This document shows positions 16,286 through 25,048 of a stretch of 64,000 nt of DNA, piece after piece. Within the stretch, counting starts at the first letter, position 1. Each line of letters starts with the position of its first letter. Where the stretch lies: NCBI GenBank assembly GCA_965200895.1, contig CBDAVM010000001.1, forward strand, positions 2,046,001 to 2,110,000. Direction: 5' to 3'. The position numbers and the translations under genes are program-made. Source of the DNA: WTFV01 sp965200895 (GTDB lineage Bacteria > Acidobacteriota > Vicinamibacteria > Vicinamibacterales > UBA8438). The notes beneath the pieces are model-generated. The model did not search any database. It saw only the letters and a list, made by a program, of their open reading frames with translations, and had not been told where the DNA came from.

Positions 16286-16969
16286 GTGGGCACGAACCCG
16301 CTCGTCGTCGGCGTGATCGACAGCGGCATCCATGCCGGCCATCCGCATATCGGCGCGGTCGCCGCCGGTGTCGGTTTCGACCGCCACGGGCGTACGCACG
16401 ACGATGTCGTCGACCGGCTGGGCCACGGCACGGCGGTGGCCGCCGCGATACAGGATCTCGCGCCCGCCGTCCGCATCTGTCCCCTCAAGGTGTTCGACCG
16501 CACGCTCGACACGTCGGTCGAGGCGCTGGTCGCGGCAATCGACCGGGCGGCAGGGCACGAGTTGCCGCTCGTGAACCTCAGTCTCGGCACGCGCGACGGA
16601 GCCAGCGCCGATGCGCTGGCGGCAGCCGTCGAACGCGCCCGCCGGGCCGGGACGGTGGTCGTTGCGGCCGGTTCCGACCGGGGCGCCGACTGGCTGCCCG
16701 GCACGCTCGATCTCGACGGGGTGATCCGCGTCGAACTCGACTGGTGGCGTCCCCGGGGGGCGCACGCGGCGGCGGGCGTCGCCGGGGCGCCGGTGTTCCG
16801 TGCGTGCGGCTATCCGCGTCCGGTGCCGGGTGTCGATCCGGAACGCAACCTCAAGGGGCTCAGCTTCGCGGTCGCCAACGTGACCGGAATCGCGGCGCGC
16901 GCGATGCTCGAGACCGGTCTGCGCGACCATGCAGCGGTCGTGCACGAGCTGCTGCGGCGTGCTCGTTGA
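16286..16969 (+). CDS. qhpE: Subtilisin-like leader protease of the QHNDH operon
   Basis: This 227-residue cytoplasmic subtilase has no signal peptide or pro-domain, as known for QhpE, which removes the QhpC leader. The catalytic triad is visible: Asp12 in VVGVIDSGIHAGH, His47 in DRLGHGTAVAAA and Ser193 in LKGLSFAVANVTG (a variant of the usual GTS(M/F)AxP motif). It starts at a GTG one base after the qhpF stop, so it is translationally coupled. It is the last gene of the operon; a 385-bp gap follows. Confidence 0.88.
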   Translation: MGTNPLVVGVIDSGIHAGHPHIGAVAAGVGFDRHGRTHDDVVDRLGHGTAVAAAIQDLAPAVRICPLKVFDRTLDTSVEALVAAIDRAAGHELPLVNLSLGTRDGASADALAAAVERARRAGTVVVAAGSDRGADWLPGTLDLDGVIRVELDWWRPRGAHAAAGVAGAPVFRACGYPRPVPGVDPERNLKGLSFAVANVTGIAARAMLETGLRDHAAVVHELLRRAR

Positions 16970-17354
16970 CAGCAGGGGCAGTGCAGCCGCGGTTCGTCGG
17001 CCGGGCGGTCGTCACGGACATCCTTGCCGTGCTGGCCGGCGGCGCCCGCCGGCGTCCTGGATCATGCTGCTCGGGTCGGGCGCGTCGGTGCCCGGGCGGA
17101 GTCGCACGCAAGGAGCTGGCCAGTGGTGTCCTGTCTCAACGCCGCGTGAAAGATGGAATCGGCGGCGGAGGTTTCCATCCGGTTGGGGAGGTATCGACGG
17201 CGAGCAGCCGGCTGTGAGCCGACCGCCCGGCCGTCTTCCGTGGACCACCGGGGTGTGACGACGACCGTGTCGCCGCACCCGCCGTCGCGCGCTACCTCTC
17301 CGGCGCGGAGCCGGTATCGCGGGCGCGGCGGCGATCCATGCCGGTCGGGTCCTG
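16970..17354. other. 385-bp gap without a recognisable gene
   Basis: The gap lies between the end of the QHNDH operon and a convergent cytochrome c gene. I see no gene with recognisable motifs, no RNA gene, and no clear hairpin plus T-tract terminator. Confidence 0.4.
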
Positions 17355-17798
17355 CTACGGTGCTTCCTGAATGATGATCGACTCGAGGACGTCCTGGTCG
17401 GTCGGCAGCTCCATGTCGCCGGCGGGGAAGTCGTTGCGCTCGAGCATGTAGGCAACGATGTTCACGTAGGCCCGCGGACTCAGACTGGCCGGCGCGCCCT
17501 GCGGCATCGTGGTCCGGATGGCGACGAGCATGTCACCGACCGACAGTTCGCTCCAGCGGAAATGGAACGGAGCGCCGATGAGCGAAGGCGCGATGCCGTC
17601 GCCGAGCAGGTCGTCGAGGTGGCACTGGGCGCATTCCTGCTGGTACGCCTCCGCACCGCGCGCCGCCTGCTCCGCGGTGAAGACGCCGTCCCAGGTCGAC
17701 TGAACGTCCTGCGCCGCCACGTTGGCCGAGAACACGCTGGCCGCTACCAGGAGCGCCGCGGCCGCGGCGCCGATCATGCCATTGCGTCGTGCGATCAT
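17355..17798 (-). CDS. Periplasmic monoheme cytochrome c
   Basis: This 147-residue protein has a signal peptide (AAAAALLVAASVFSANVAAQ) and one heme c site, CAQCH at 56-60. Met98 in RTTMPQGAP is the likely distal ligand. The general form is AARGAEAYQQECAQCH, then LIGAPFHFRW and PRAYVNIVAYMLERN, typical of small class I cytochromes that carry electrons from periplasmic dehydrogenases. AGAGGG lies five bases before the ATG. Its position convergent to the QHNDH operon makes it a candidate electron acceptor for that enzyme, but this is only inference from location. Confidence 0.88.
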   Translation of the reverse strand: MIARRNGMIGAAAAALLVAASVFSANVAAQDVQSTWDGVFTAEQAARGAEAYQQECAQCHLDDLLGDGIAPSLIGAPFHFRWSELSVGDMLVAIRTTMPQGAPASLSPRAYVNIVAYMLERNDFPAGDMELPTDQDVLESIIIQEAP

Positions 17799-18031
17799 TG
17801 AGTCCCTCTTCAAGTTTCGACGTGTCGAACCGCCTACCCGAAAAACAACCGCCACTATACCAGTACCGGCCATCACGCTCGTCGACCGGCGTCGGCCGGA
17901 TTGCCGATGCCGAGGCGGTCGGGTACCCGGTCCTTCGCCGCCCCGCGGCCGTCGTCGAAGATGGTTCCATCCGGAGGGCGTTGGCATGTGCCTGAGCGGG
18001 CCGGCCCGTCCGACACCGGTCGCCGCGGTGG

Positions 18032-18451
18032 TCACTCCGCGGCCCCGAGCAGCAGGAGCCCGCAGATGACGGCGTTGATGCCGTGTGACGTGAAGCACAG
18101 GGGGCAGGGCACGCGGAGCACGAACAACAGCGCGTAGCTCAGATGGACACCGAGGCCGACCGTCACCAGGCTGGCCCCGAGATACAGCGGCCGGAGTCGC
18201 GGGTCGGTGAGCCAGCCCGAAACGGCGCCGACCAGCAACGCGAGATAGAACACCTGGCCGAGCAGGGAGTTGGGCGGGCCGAAGACGCGTGCGCTCGGCG
18301 TGAAGACGACCGAGGCGCACGTCCGTTCCTGCAGTCGGCAGAAGACGGGGATCCAGCGCGCGTCCGGTTTCATCCAGCGATACGCGACAGCCGTGAAGAA
18401 GCTGGAGATCACCAGGCCGACGGCGGCGAGCAGACCGACGGCAAGGGTCAT
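18032..18451 (-). CDS. Vitamin K epoxide reductase (VKOR) family protein
   Basis: This 139-residue integral membrane protein has four predicted helices (LAVGLLAAVGLVISSFFTAV, LLGQVFYLALLVGAVSG, LYLGASLVTVGLGVHLSYAL, INAVICGLLLLGAA). It carries the VKOR active-site pair C116/C119 (VPCPLCFTSHG) and the loop cysteines C38/C45 (FCRLQERTCAS). Bacterial VKORs reoxidise a DsbA-like partner and pass electrons to quinone, replacing DsbB in disulfide formation. No fused thioredoxin domain is present. The start codon overlaps the stop of the upstream 2H phosphoesterase gene, so the two form an operon. Confidence 0.85.
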   Translation of the reverse strand: MTLAVGLLAAVGLVISSFFTAVAYRWMKPDARWIPVFCRLQERTCASVVFTPSARVFGPPNSLLGQVFYLALLVGAVSGWLTDPRLRPLYLGASLVTVGLGVHLSYALLFVLRVPCPLCFTSHGINAVICGLLLLGAAE

Positions 18452-19050
18452 GTGCCGGCCTCACCGAGCGTCCAGGAAGCCAGCACGCGGCGGCAGGTGC
18501 AGTAGCGTCCGAGCCGGCAGAGCGCTACCTCCGCCGCCGCGAACCTGAGCGCAGGCGCCGGTTCGTCGAGCACGCCGGCTCCCAGCGTGATGTGCGGCTC
18601 GAACGCGTCGTACGCCGCGGCGGTGCGGAAGCGCGTCACCCACTCGACGTCACGGGCGCGGGGCGGCTCGTCGTCCGTGACGAAACCGTCGGCGTCGCCG
18701 GCGGTCATGTCGAAGGGCGCGAGACGGTCCATCAGGCGCGTGTGAAGGGTGCCCAGCGTCGGTGTCGCGGCGAGGACGAGCGACGTGGTGAGCCCGTTGG
18801 ACGCGAGGCGCTCGGCGCCGAGAGTGAGCGGCTCGATACCGGACAGCACCGCGCCGACCTCGGCGGTCGCCAACTGCAGGTCGGCCGCCGGCACGAACTG
18901 TTGCACCAGGGTCACGTGCGGCAGGTGACCGGAGTCGAAGCGGAAGCCGTCGGGCGGACCGGTCAGGCGTGCATTGAGTCGCGCCACCCGGTCCTGTATC
19001 TCCGGCGGCAGCAGCAGGGCGACGTCAAGGGCGAGAAGCCCGGTGGCCAT
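18448..19050 (-). CDS. 2H phosphoesterase (2'-5' RNA ligase-like)
   Basis: This 200-residue cytoplasmic protein has the two HxTx-type motifs that define the family: HVTL at 45-48 (HLPHVTLVQQF) and HITL near 159 (AFEPHITLGAG), about 115 residues apart. Family members act on cyclic phosphodiester or 2',5'-linked RNA ends. The cluster CRLGRYCTCRR near the C-terminus is unusual. The start at 19050 (ATGGLLALDV form) is preferred over 19065, although no Shine-Dalgarno site is obvious. It overlaps the VKOR gene by 4 bp downstream and the small gene upstream by 26 bp. Confidence 0.75.
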   Translation of the reverse strand: MATGLLALDVALLLPPEIQDRVARLNARLTGPPDGFRFDSGHLPHVTLVQQFVPAADLQLATAEVGAVLSGIEPLTLGAERLASNGLTTSLVLAATPTLGTLHTRLMDRLAPFDMTAGDADGFVTDDEPPRARDVEWVTRFRTAAAYDAFEPHITLGAGVLDEPAPALRFAAAEVALCRLGRYCTCRRVLASWTLGEAGT

Positions 19051-19363
19051 CGCTGAAGCGTACAACGCCTGCCGTGTTCGTCAGCGGCCCGCCGTCCGCC
19101 CGCCGCCCGCCCACCGGCGGCTGAACGGCGGGCCGCCAGCGAGGCGCCGGCCGGAGCAGCGGCTCCCAGCCCTCCGCGGTCAGCTCTGCCTGCAGTGCGT
19201 TCGTTCCGGCGATGAGGGCCGCCGAGTCCTGGAACGCGTGCAGACGTTGCAGGCCGTCCGGGTAGGTCACCACGAGGCGGTAGCCGTCGCGGGAGCGGAC
19301 GCGGCGCACCGTGAGCCGCCGGCGCTGCTGCAGGCGACGGTTGACGAAACGTACCATCATCAC
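19025..19363 (-). CDS. Small hypothetical protein
   Basis: A 112-residue frame starts at three consecutive ATGs (19363, 19360, 19357). The middle, RSRDGYRLVVTYPDGLQRLH followed by GTNALQAELTAEGWEP, looks like a folded domain and not random GC-rich reading. The C-terminal 30 residues are low-complexity and overlap the next gene's start. I do not recognise the family. It probably forms an operon with the two genes downstream. Confidence 0.5.
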   Translation of the reverse strand: MMMVRFVNRRLQQRRRLTVRRVRSRDGYRLVVTYPDGLQRLHAFQDSAALIAGTNALQAELTAEGWEPLLRPAPRWRPAVQPPVGGRRADGGPLTNTAGVVRFSDGHRASRP

Positions 19364-19419
19364 CCGTTGTATCGGCCGCGGGGCGGCGGGCGATGACCAC
19401 CGGCATAGAATGACCGGCT

Positions 19420-20700
19420 ATGCAGGCCAGCGAATCGGTGATTCGGCGCATGACGCGGCTTGCGCGCCAGCACGGCGCCATCAATCTGGCGCAGGGGTTC
19501 ACCGACGAGCCGCCGCCGTTCGCTCTCGTGTGGGGCGCGATCACGGCGCTGCTGGGCGGCAGCGATGCGGGCATCTCGCAACTCGAACGGGTGACGACCG
19601 CCGGCTCGTCGGCGCCCGGCGGGCGCGGGTCGCCGGCGTCACTGCGGGACGTGCTGGAGTCTCTGCAGGGACGGCGCGACGAGCTCAACCAGTACTCCTA
19701 TCCGTTCGGCCTGCCCGAGCTGCGCCAGGCCATTGCCGGCTATACGGCTCGCTGGAGCGGGTTCGAACCCGACCCGGAGCACGAGACGACGGTGGTGCTC
19801 GGTGCCACCGAAGGACTCGCTGCGGTGTTGGCCGCCGTCGGTCGCCGCGGCGACGGCGTGGTCGTGCTCGAGCCGTTTCACGAGATGTACCCCGCCCAGG
19901 CCGCGATCTTCGGACTGGAGCCCCGCTTCGTCACCCTGCGCGAGGACGACAACGGCACGGCCTGGCGACTCGATCCGGACGAGTTGCGGCGCGCCGCGGC
20001 CGGGGCCAGGCTGCTCGTACTCAATACGCCGCACAACCCCACGGGAAAGGTGTTCGCATCCGAGGACCTGGAGACCATCGCCGACCTGGCGCGCTCGGAG
20101 GACCTCGTCGTGGTCGCCGACGAGATCTACGAGCACATCGTCTTCGATGGCGCCCGCCACCTGTGCATCGCCGCCTGGCCGGGCCTGCGCGAGCGAACCG
20201 TCGTCGTCAACTCGATCTCCAAGACGGCGAACGCGACGGGTTGGCGCATCGGTTGGGTGCTGGCGCCGCCGCACCTGACGCCGGCGATTCGCGCAGTGCA
20301 CGACACGCTCGTGGTACAGGCGCCGACGCCGTTGCAGAAGGCCGCTGTCGCGCTGCTCGGCATGTCGCCGGCGTTCTTCCGCGACCTCGCTCGGGGATAC
20401 GCCGACAAGCGCGCGATCCTGGGACGCGCGCTGCGGGCGGTCGGCTTTCGGATGACCGAGCCGCGGGGCGCATACTACTTCCTGGCGGACTACCGGGGCG
20501 TCCGCGACCTGGCGCACCGGGATCCGCTGGCCGCGGCGATGCATCTGATCGAGCGGGCCGGGGTGGCGGCGGTGCCGGGTGACAACTTCTACGGCCGCAG
20601 CGCAGACGGGGCGCGGTATCTGCGGTTCGCGTTCTGCCGTGGCCGGGAGACCCTCGCCGACGCGGCCCGACGCCTCCGGCGGCTGGCTCCCGGCGGATGA
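19420..20700 (+). CDS. PLP-dependent class I/II aminotransferase
   Basis: This 426-residue fold-type I aminotransferase is of the kynurenine/glutamine transaminase or methionine aminotransferase type. It shows INLAQGFTDEPPP, NQYSYPFGLPELRQAIAGYT, LNTPHNPTGKVF, VADEIYEHIVFDG and the PLP lysine K268 in NSISKTANATGWRIGW. An insertion of roughly 35 residues (about 48-84, Gly/Ser/Arg-rich) between the substrate loop and the NQYSYP motif is unlike the usual family. The gene is divergent from the small minus-strand operon and convergent with a hydrolase. The amino donor and pathway cannot be deduced from its neighbours. Confidence 0.85.
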   Translation: MQASESVIRRMTRLARQHGAINLAQGFTDEPPPFALVWGAITALLGGSDAGISQLERVTTAGSSAPGGRGSPASLRDVLESLQGRRDELNQYSYPFGLPELRQAIAGYTARWSGFEPDPEHETTVVLGATEGLAAVLAAVGRRGDGVVVLEPFHEMYPAQAAIFGLEPRFVTLREDDNGTAWRLDPDELRRAAAGARLLVLNTPHNPTGKVFASEDLETIADLARSEDLVVVADEIYEHIVFDGARHLCIAAWPGLRERTVVVNSISKTANATGWRIGWVLAPPHLTPAIRAVHDTLVVQAPTPLQKAAVALLGMSPAFFRDLARGYADKRAILGRALRAVGFRMTEPRGAYYFLADYRGVRDLAHRDPLAAAMHLIERAGVAAVPGDNFYGRSADGARYLRFAFCRGRETLADAARRLRRLAPGG

Positions 20701-20728
20701 GCAATGCCGGGGTGCGGGGGCTGTCGGT

Positions 20729-21775
20729 CTACCGGCTGCGGGTCAGATACGGCCGGAGGTGCCAGTCGAAGAAGGTCCAGATCCGGTTCCACGAATCGCG
20801 TTGCTCGGGGCTGTCGACACGCCGGTATCCGCGGTCCCGATCGACGCGGCGGTTGAACCGGTGACCTCCGCCGAACCGATCGATCGGCGGGTCGCGATAG
20901 ATGCGCGTCTCCGCCAGGTCCGGCTTCAGGTACTCCAGCGCGTGGACGAGTTGCTGCGCCTCCTCGAAATTGACGTCCCGGTCGTTGTCGGCGACATGGA
21001 CGAGCAGGGGGGTCCGCAGCTTGTCGACATGATAGAGGGGGGACCGGTCCACGTAGATGTCGCGTCGCTCGTGCACCGGGCCGTCGATGCGCTTCTGGGT
21101 CACGAAGTGCCGGGCGTAGCGCGGGCCCTTGTACGACAGCCGGAACACGAGGTTCGTCACCGGCACCATCGCGGCCGCCGCCCTGAAGGATGTCTGGTCG
21201 CGGAATACCGAGTGCAGGGTGATGAATCCGCCGTGGCTCCAGCCGATGATTCCGATCCGCTCCGGATCGACGTACGGCATCTCGCGGCGCATGTAGTCGA
21301 GCGCGGTCAGGCAGTCATCCACCTCGTACCCGCCGTAGTCGATGGCGTGGTGGTGCGTGCGGCCGTAACCGGTGCTGCCGCGGTACTCGGGCGCGAGAAC
21401 GATGTAGCCGCGCGCCACCGCCTCGTGAATGAACGGGAAGTAGGTCGGATCGAGGTCGCCGTGCACGCCGCCGTGAATCCACACCAGCGCCGCATGCGCC
21501 CGCGCCCCCCGCAGCAGCAGCGGCTCGAAGATGTAGAACGGGATCTCGAGGCCGTCGGCCCGACTGTCGTAGGAGAGCTTCTTCATGCGCAGTACGCCGT
21601 CGCTGAGCCGGCGGAACGTGCGGTCGCGCTCCCGCTTGCGGTTGCGGTCGAGCTCGTAGCGGTCGATGGCGGACTGGGCCGCGGCGGGAGCGGCCGAACC
21701 GACGGCGAGCAGCAGGCAGGTCGCCAGCACGACCACGCGCGCCGTCCTTGATGAATGCGAGATGAGGCTGATCAC
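20729..21775 (-). CDS. Secreted prolyl-oligopeptidase-family hydrolase
   Basis: This 348-residue alpha/beta hydrolase begins with a signal peptide (VVVLATCLLLAVGSAAPAAA). The oxyanion region is ALVWIHGGVHGDLDP, the nucleophile is Ser180 in GIIGWSHGGFITLH, the acid lies in HVADNDRDVN and the His in FGGGHRFNR. There is no N-terminal propeller, so it is a single-domain S9/dienelactone-type enzyme and its substrate may be an ester or a short peptide. The start is a GTG without a clear Shine-Dalgarno site. It lies downstream of hisC on the same strand, with a gap of 44 bp. Confidence 0.8.
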   Translation of the reverse strand: MISLISHSSRTARVVVLATCLLLAVGSAAPAAAQSAIDRYELDRNRKRERDRTFRRLSDGVLRMKKLSYDSRADGLEIPFYIFEPLLLRGARAHAALVWIHGGVHGDLDPTYFPFIHEAVARGYIVLAPEYRGSTGYGRTHHHAIDYGGYEVDDCLTALDYMRREMPYVDPERIGIIGWSHGGFITLHSVFRDQTSFRAAAAMVPVTNLVFRLSYKGPRYARHFVTQKRIDGPVHERRDIYVDRSPLYHVDKLRTPLLVHVADNDRDVNFEEAQQLVHALEYLKPDLAETRIYRDPPIDRFGGGHRFNRRVDRDRGYRRVDSPEQRDSWNRIWTFFDWHLRPYLTRSR

Positions 21776-21819
21776 GCCGTCATCATAACCGGGTTCCGTG
21801 CGTTGCGGCGGGCTCGCAA

Positions 21820-22869
21820 TCAGGGCGCCAGATCCGTGAGCGCGGACATCAGGCGCGTGGTCTGTTCGTCGGTCCCGACGGTGATCCGCAGCTTGTCCGA
21901 CAGGCCGGGCTCGGCGAAGTACCGTACCAGGACGCCGCGTTCCCGCAGTCCCTCGTACAGGCGGCGGGCGTTGCCGTCGGCGGGGCGCACCAGCACGAAG
22001 TTCGCCTGGCTCGGCCAGACCCGGAATCCGCAACCGGCGAGGGCCCGGCTGAGCCGGGTGCGGGTCGCCCGAATCCGTTCCACCGTCTCGCGTGTGTACG
22101 AGACGTCGCGAATCGCCGCGGCGCCCACCACGGCCGCGACGGCGTCGACGTTGTAGCTGTCCTTCACCTTGGCCAGGCCGGCGAGCAGGCGCGGGTGGGC
22201 GATGCCGAAGCCGAGTCGCAGCCCGGCCAGGCCGTGACTCTTGGAGAGGGTCCGCAGCAGGATGACGCGATCGCAGCGCCGCACCAGATCGAGGGCCGAC
22301 GCTTCGGCGAACGCCACGTACGCCTCGTCCACCGCGACGACCCCGGGGGTCCGGTCGACCAGCTCGGACAACTGTTCGACCCCCGCGGCAGTGCCGGACG
22401 GACTGTTGGGGTTGGCGACGATGGTCAGCGCCGCCCCGGCGTCCGCCAGTGCATCCACCGGCAGCGCGTAGTCCTCGTCGAAGGAGACCTCCCGCACCGG
22501 TACGTCCTGAATGGCGGCCAGGGTCCGGTACAGGACGTAGGTCGGCGCCGGATAGGCGACAGCGCGTCCCGGTCCGGTGACGGCGCGGAAGAGCATCGTC
22601 AGCAGATCGTCGCTGCCGTTGCCTGCGAGAAGCCACTCGGGATCGACGCCGAGCACCTCGGCGGCTCCCTGCCGGAACGCGTCGGCGGACGGGTGCGGGT
22701 AGCGCCGCAGCGCTTCCGCGCCGACGGCCCCGAGCGCGGCCATGGCCCGGGGGCTGGGCGGATACGGGTTCTCGTTCGTATTCAGCTTGACGATATCGAC
22801 GTCGCCGGGCGGCTGCTCGCCCGGGACGTATGCCGCGAGGCGGTCGACGGCGGGACGGAACAGTGACAT
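21820..22869 (-). CDS. hisC: Histidinol-phosphate aminotransferase
   Basis: This 349-residue PLP enzyme converts imidazole-acetol phosphate to histidinol phosphate in histidine synthesis. Motifs: VKLNTNENPYPPSPRA near the start, YPHPSADAFRQGAAEVLG, LAGNGSDDLLTMLFRAV, ANPNSPSGT, VVAVDEAYVAFAE and the PLP-binding lysine in LRTLSKSHGLAGLRLGFGI. The length is normal for HisC. No other his genes are adjacent; related homologues can also act on aromatic amino acids, which sequence alone does not exclude. Confidence 0.88.
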   Translation of the reverse strand: MSLFRPAVDRLAAYVPGEQPPGDVDIVKLNTNENPYPPSPRAMAALGAVGAEALRRYPHPSADAFRQGAAEVLGVDPEWLLAGNGSDDLLTMLFRAVTGPGRAVAYPAPTYVLYRTLAAIQDVPVREVSFDEDYALPVDALADAGAALTIVANPNSPSGTAAGVEQLSELVDRTPGVVAVDEAYVAFAEASALDLVRRCDRVILLRTLSKSHGLAGLRLGFGIAHPRLLAGLAKVKDSYNVDAVAAVVGAAAIRDVSYTRETVERIRATRTRLSRALAGCGFRVWPSQANFVLVRPADGNARRLYEGLRERGVLVRYFAEPGLSDKLRITVGTDEQTTRLMSALTDLAP

Positions 22870-23005
22870 GGACCCGGTTCAGGACGATAGCAGTCGGCCG
22901 CGAACCCGGGAAAGCGTCGCCCGCGGCTCCGTCTCCGCCCGACCCGCCTGTCCGTGCGCTTGCGCCGCCTCTGCGGCGCGGGCTCCCGGGCCGAGCCGGA
23001 GCCGC

Positions 23006-23017
23006 GCAGTATACTGC
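23006..23017 (+). promoter_or_regulatory. Palindrome containing a -10-like TATACT
   Basis: GCAGTATACTGC is a perfect 12-bp palindrome. It includes TATACT (23010-23015), about 60 bp before the first VWFA-like gene. It may combine a -10 element and an operator. No convincing -35 is seen. Confidence 0.35.
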
Positions 23018-23075
23018 CCGTTACGGTGCCTTCGGTGACAGCGCCTGCAACATCCGCCGGAGACGGGAGGTTCAG

Positions 23076-23954
23076 ATGATCCGTTTCGCCGTCGCTTTCC
23101 TGTTGTCGCTTGCGCTGCCGTCCCTGGCCGGGGCCCAGGGCCTCGGACAGCTCTTCATCGAGGTGACCGACGCGTCCGGTCAGTTCGTGCCCGGCCTGAC
23201 CCCGGCGGATTTCTCGGTGCAGGAGGATGGAAGGGACGCAGGCATCGTGTCGGTCGAGCCGGTGGCGCCGATGAAGATCGCCTTCATGATCGACAACGGC
23301 GATCGCATGGTCGAGATGAACGCGCTGAACGCGCTGCGCGACGGAATGCAGGGGTTCCTCGACGCGGTGCCGCCCCCGCACGAAATCTCGCTGTTCACGA
23401 TTGGCCGGAACATCCAGCGGCGGGTCGACTTCACCACCGACCGCGGGCAGCTCAAGCGTTCGGCCGGGGAGATCTTTCTCGACCGGGGCGCCGGCGCCGT
23501 CGTGCTGGACGGCATTCGCGAGACCTGGGAGCGCCGCTTCGAGGATGACGAGCCGTTCCCCGTGTTCGTGATGGTCCTGACCGACGGCACCGAGTCGAGC
23601 GGCCACTACAACGAGAACGAGTACGTCGATCTGGTCAACGAGCTGATCACGAAGTCGATCACCGTCCACGTCGTGCTGCTGTCGTCCCGCGGCGGCAGCG
23701 TGATCAACCAGTATGCGATCAACCTGACCCAGAACACCGGCGGCATCTACGAGAACATCGCGGCGGCGACCGGGATCGAGCAGATGCTGGTGAGCATCGC
23801 CGAGCGCATGAACGCCCACTACGAGAACGTGTCGAAACGCTACCGCGTGGTCTACGAGCGCCCGAATCCGCCCGGCGCCCGGATTGCGGCCTCCCTGCGG
23901 CGTTCCGGCGCCTACATCACCGGGCTGTTCGCAGGGCTGCGCATGCAGCAGTAG
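23076..23954 (+). CDS. Secreted VWFA-like protein, first of a pair
   Basis: This 292-residue protein has a signal peptide (FAVAFLLSLALPSLAGAQ), a short family module (LFIEVTDASGQFVPGLTPAD, then FSVQEDGRDAGIVSVE) and a von Willebrand A domain: MKIAFMIDNGDRMVEMNAL, LFTIGRNIQRRVDFTTDRG, VMVLTDGTESSGHYNENEY. The metal site strand reads DNGDR in place of the canonical DxSxS. GGGAGG lies five bases before the ATG. The next gene, 9 bp downstream, is a paralogue of the same length class, so the two probably arose by duplication and act together. Function unknown; probably extracytoplasmic. Confidence 0.82.
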   Translation: MIRFAVAFLLSLALPSLAGAQGLGQLFIEVTDASGQFVPGLTPADFSVQEDGRDAGIVSVEPVAPMKIAFMIDNGDRMVEMNALNALRDGMQGFLDAVPPPHEISLFTIGRNIQRRVDFTTDRGQLKRSAGEIFLDRGAGAVVLDGIRETWERRFEDDEPFPVFVMVLTDGTESSGHYNENEYVDLVNELITKSITVHVVLLSSRGGSVINQYAINLTQNTGGIYENIAAATGIEQMLVSIAERMNAHYENVSKRYRVVYERPNPPGARIAASLRRSGAYITGLFAGLRMQQ

Positions 23955-23963
23955 GGGGCCGAC

Positions 23964-24860
23964 GTGCGGCATGTCGTCCTGGCGTCGGCCGTTCTCGCCT
24001 GCCTCCTCCTGCCGTATACCGCGGCGGCGCAGTTGCTGGGCCAGGTGTTCGTCGAGGTGATCCGCCAGTCGACGGGGGAGCCGGTGCTCGACCTTTCTCC
24101 CAACGACTTCGAGGTGTCCGAGAACGGGCGCTCGGGCGGGATCCTGTCGGTCGATCTCGATACGGAACCGATGAAGATAGCCGTGCTGGTCGACAACGGC
24201 GACCGCATCCTGGAGATCGGCGCGCTCAATTCGCTCCGCGCGGGGCTCAACGGGTTCCTCGACACGCTGGCGCCGCAACACGCGATCTCTCTGGTCACGA
24301 TCGGCCGGAGCGTCCAGCAGCGCGTGGACTTCACGACGGATCGGGCGGCACTGCAGGAGGGCGTCGGTCTGCTCTTTCCCGATCGGGGCGCCGGCGCACG
24401 GCTCCTCGACGGCGTTCGAGAGACGTGGGACCGTCGTTTCGAGGAAGACGACCCGTTCCCGGTGATGGTGCTGGTGCTGACCGACGGCACGGAAACGAGC
24501 GGCACCTACAACGACAACCGGTACGGCGATCTGCTCAACGCGTTGATCGCCAACGGGGTCACCGTACACGCGGTGATGCTGGCGACGCGCGGCGGCGTGC
24601 GCGCGCAGCAGCGGTTGCCGCAGTATGCTCTCAGTATCGTGGAGAACACCGGCGGCAGCCTCGAGAACTTCGTGGCGCCGACCGGGTACGAGAGCGTGTT
24701 GCCGCGACTCGCGGAGCGGATGAACGACCACTACGACGCCGTGTCGAGGCGCTACCGGTTGATCTTCGAGCGCCCGGACCCGCCGGGGACGCGCCTGTCG
24801 GTGAGCGTGACGGGGGTCGATCTGGCGTTCAGCCTGCACATCGATCGCCGGATGCCGTAA
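23964..24860 (+). CDS. Secreted VWFA-like protein, second of a pair
   Basis: This 298-residue protein starts at a GTG 9 bp after the previous gene. Its signal peptide (SAVLACLLLPYTAAAQ) is followed by the same order of elements: FVEVIRQSTGEPVLDLSPND, MKIAVLVDNGDRILEIGALN, LVTIGRSVQQRVDFTTDRA, VLVLTDGTETSGTYNDNRY. It again has DNGDR at the metal site. The C-terminal segment YRLIFERPDPPGTRLSVSVT matches YRVVYERPNPPGARIAASLR in its neighbour. This confirms the duplication, including the tail, which may be a binding or sorting surface. Confidence 0.82.
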   Translation: MRHVVLASAVLACLLLPYTAAAQLLGQVFVEVIRQSTGEPVLDLSPNDFEVSENGRSGGILSVDLDTEPMKIAVLVDNGDRILEIGALNSLRAGLNGFLDTLAPQHAISLVTIGRSVQQRVDFTTDRAALQEGVGLLFPDRGAGARLLDGVRETWDRRFEEDDPFPVMVLVLTDGTETSGTYNDNRYGDLLNALIANGVTVHAVMLATRGGVRAQQRLPQYALSIVENTGGSLENFVAPTGYESVLPRLAERMNDHYDAVSRRYRLIFERPDPPGTRLSVSVTGVDLAFSLHIDRRMP

Positions 24861-25048
24861 CAGGGCGGCTCCCGGCCGCCGACCTCGTCGCCCGTGGGGT
24901 GGCGCTTCGCGCGGGCCGTAACGTGTGCAGGGCCGCTGTCGCGTCCCGTTTCGCGAGCGGCCCGCGCGCCGCGGGGACTTGACTTGACTCTGCCGCGGGC
25001 GCATTCTGTCACACGACACATTCCGTCGATTCGTCCAAGGAGCTGACG

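Noticed and set aside
16970..17354. Further qhp gene (for example a regulator) after qhpE
   Set aside because: No frame in the gap shows helix-turn-helix or other recognisable motifs.
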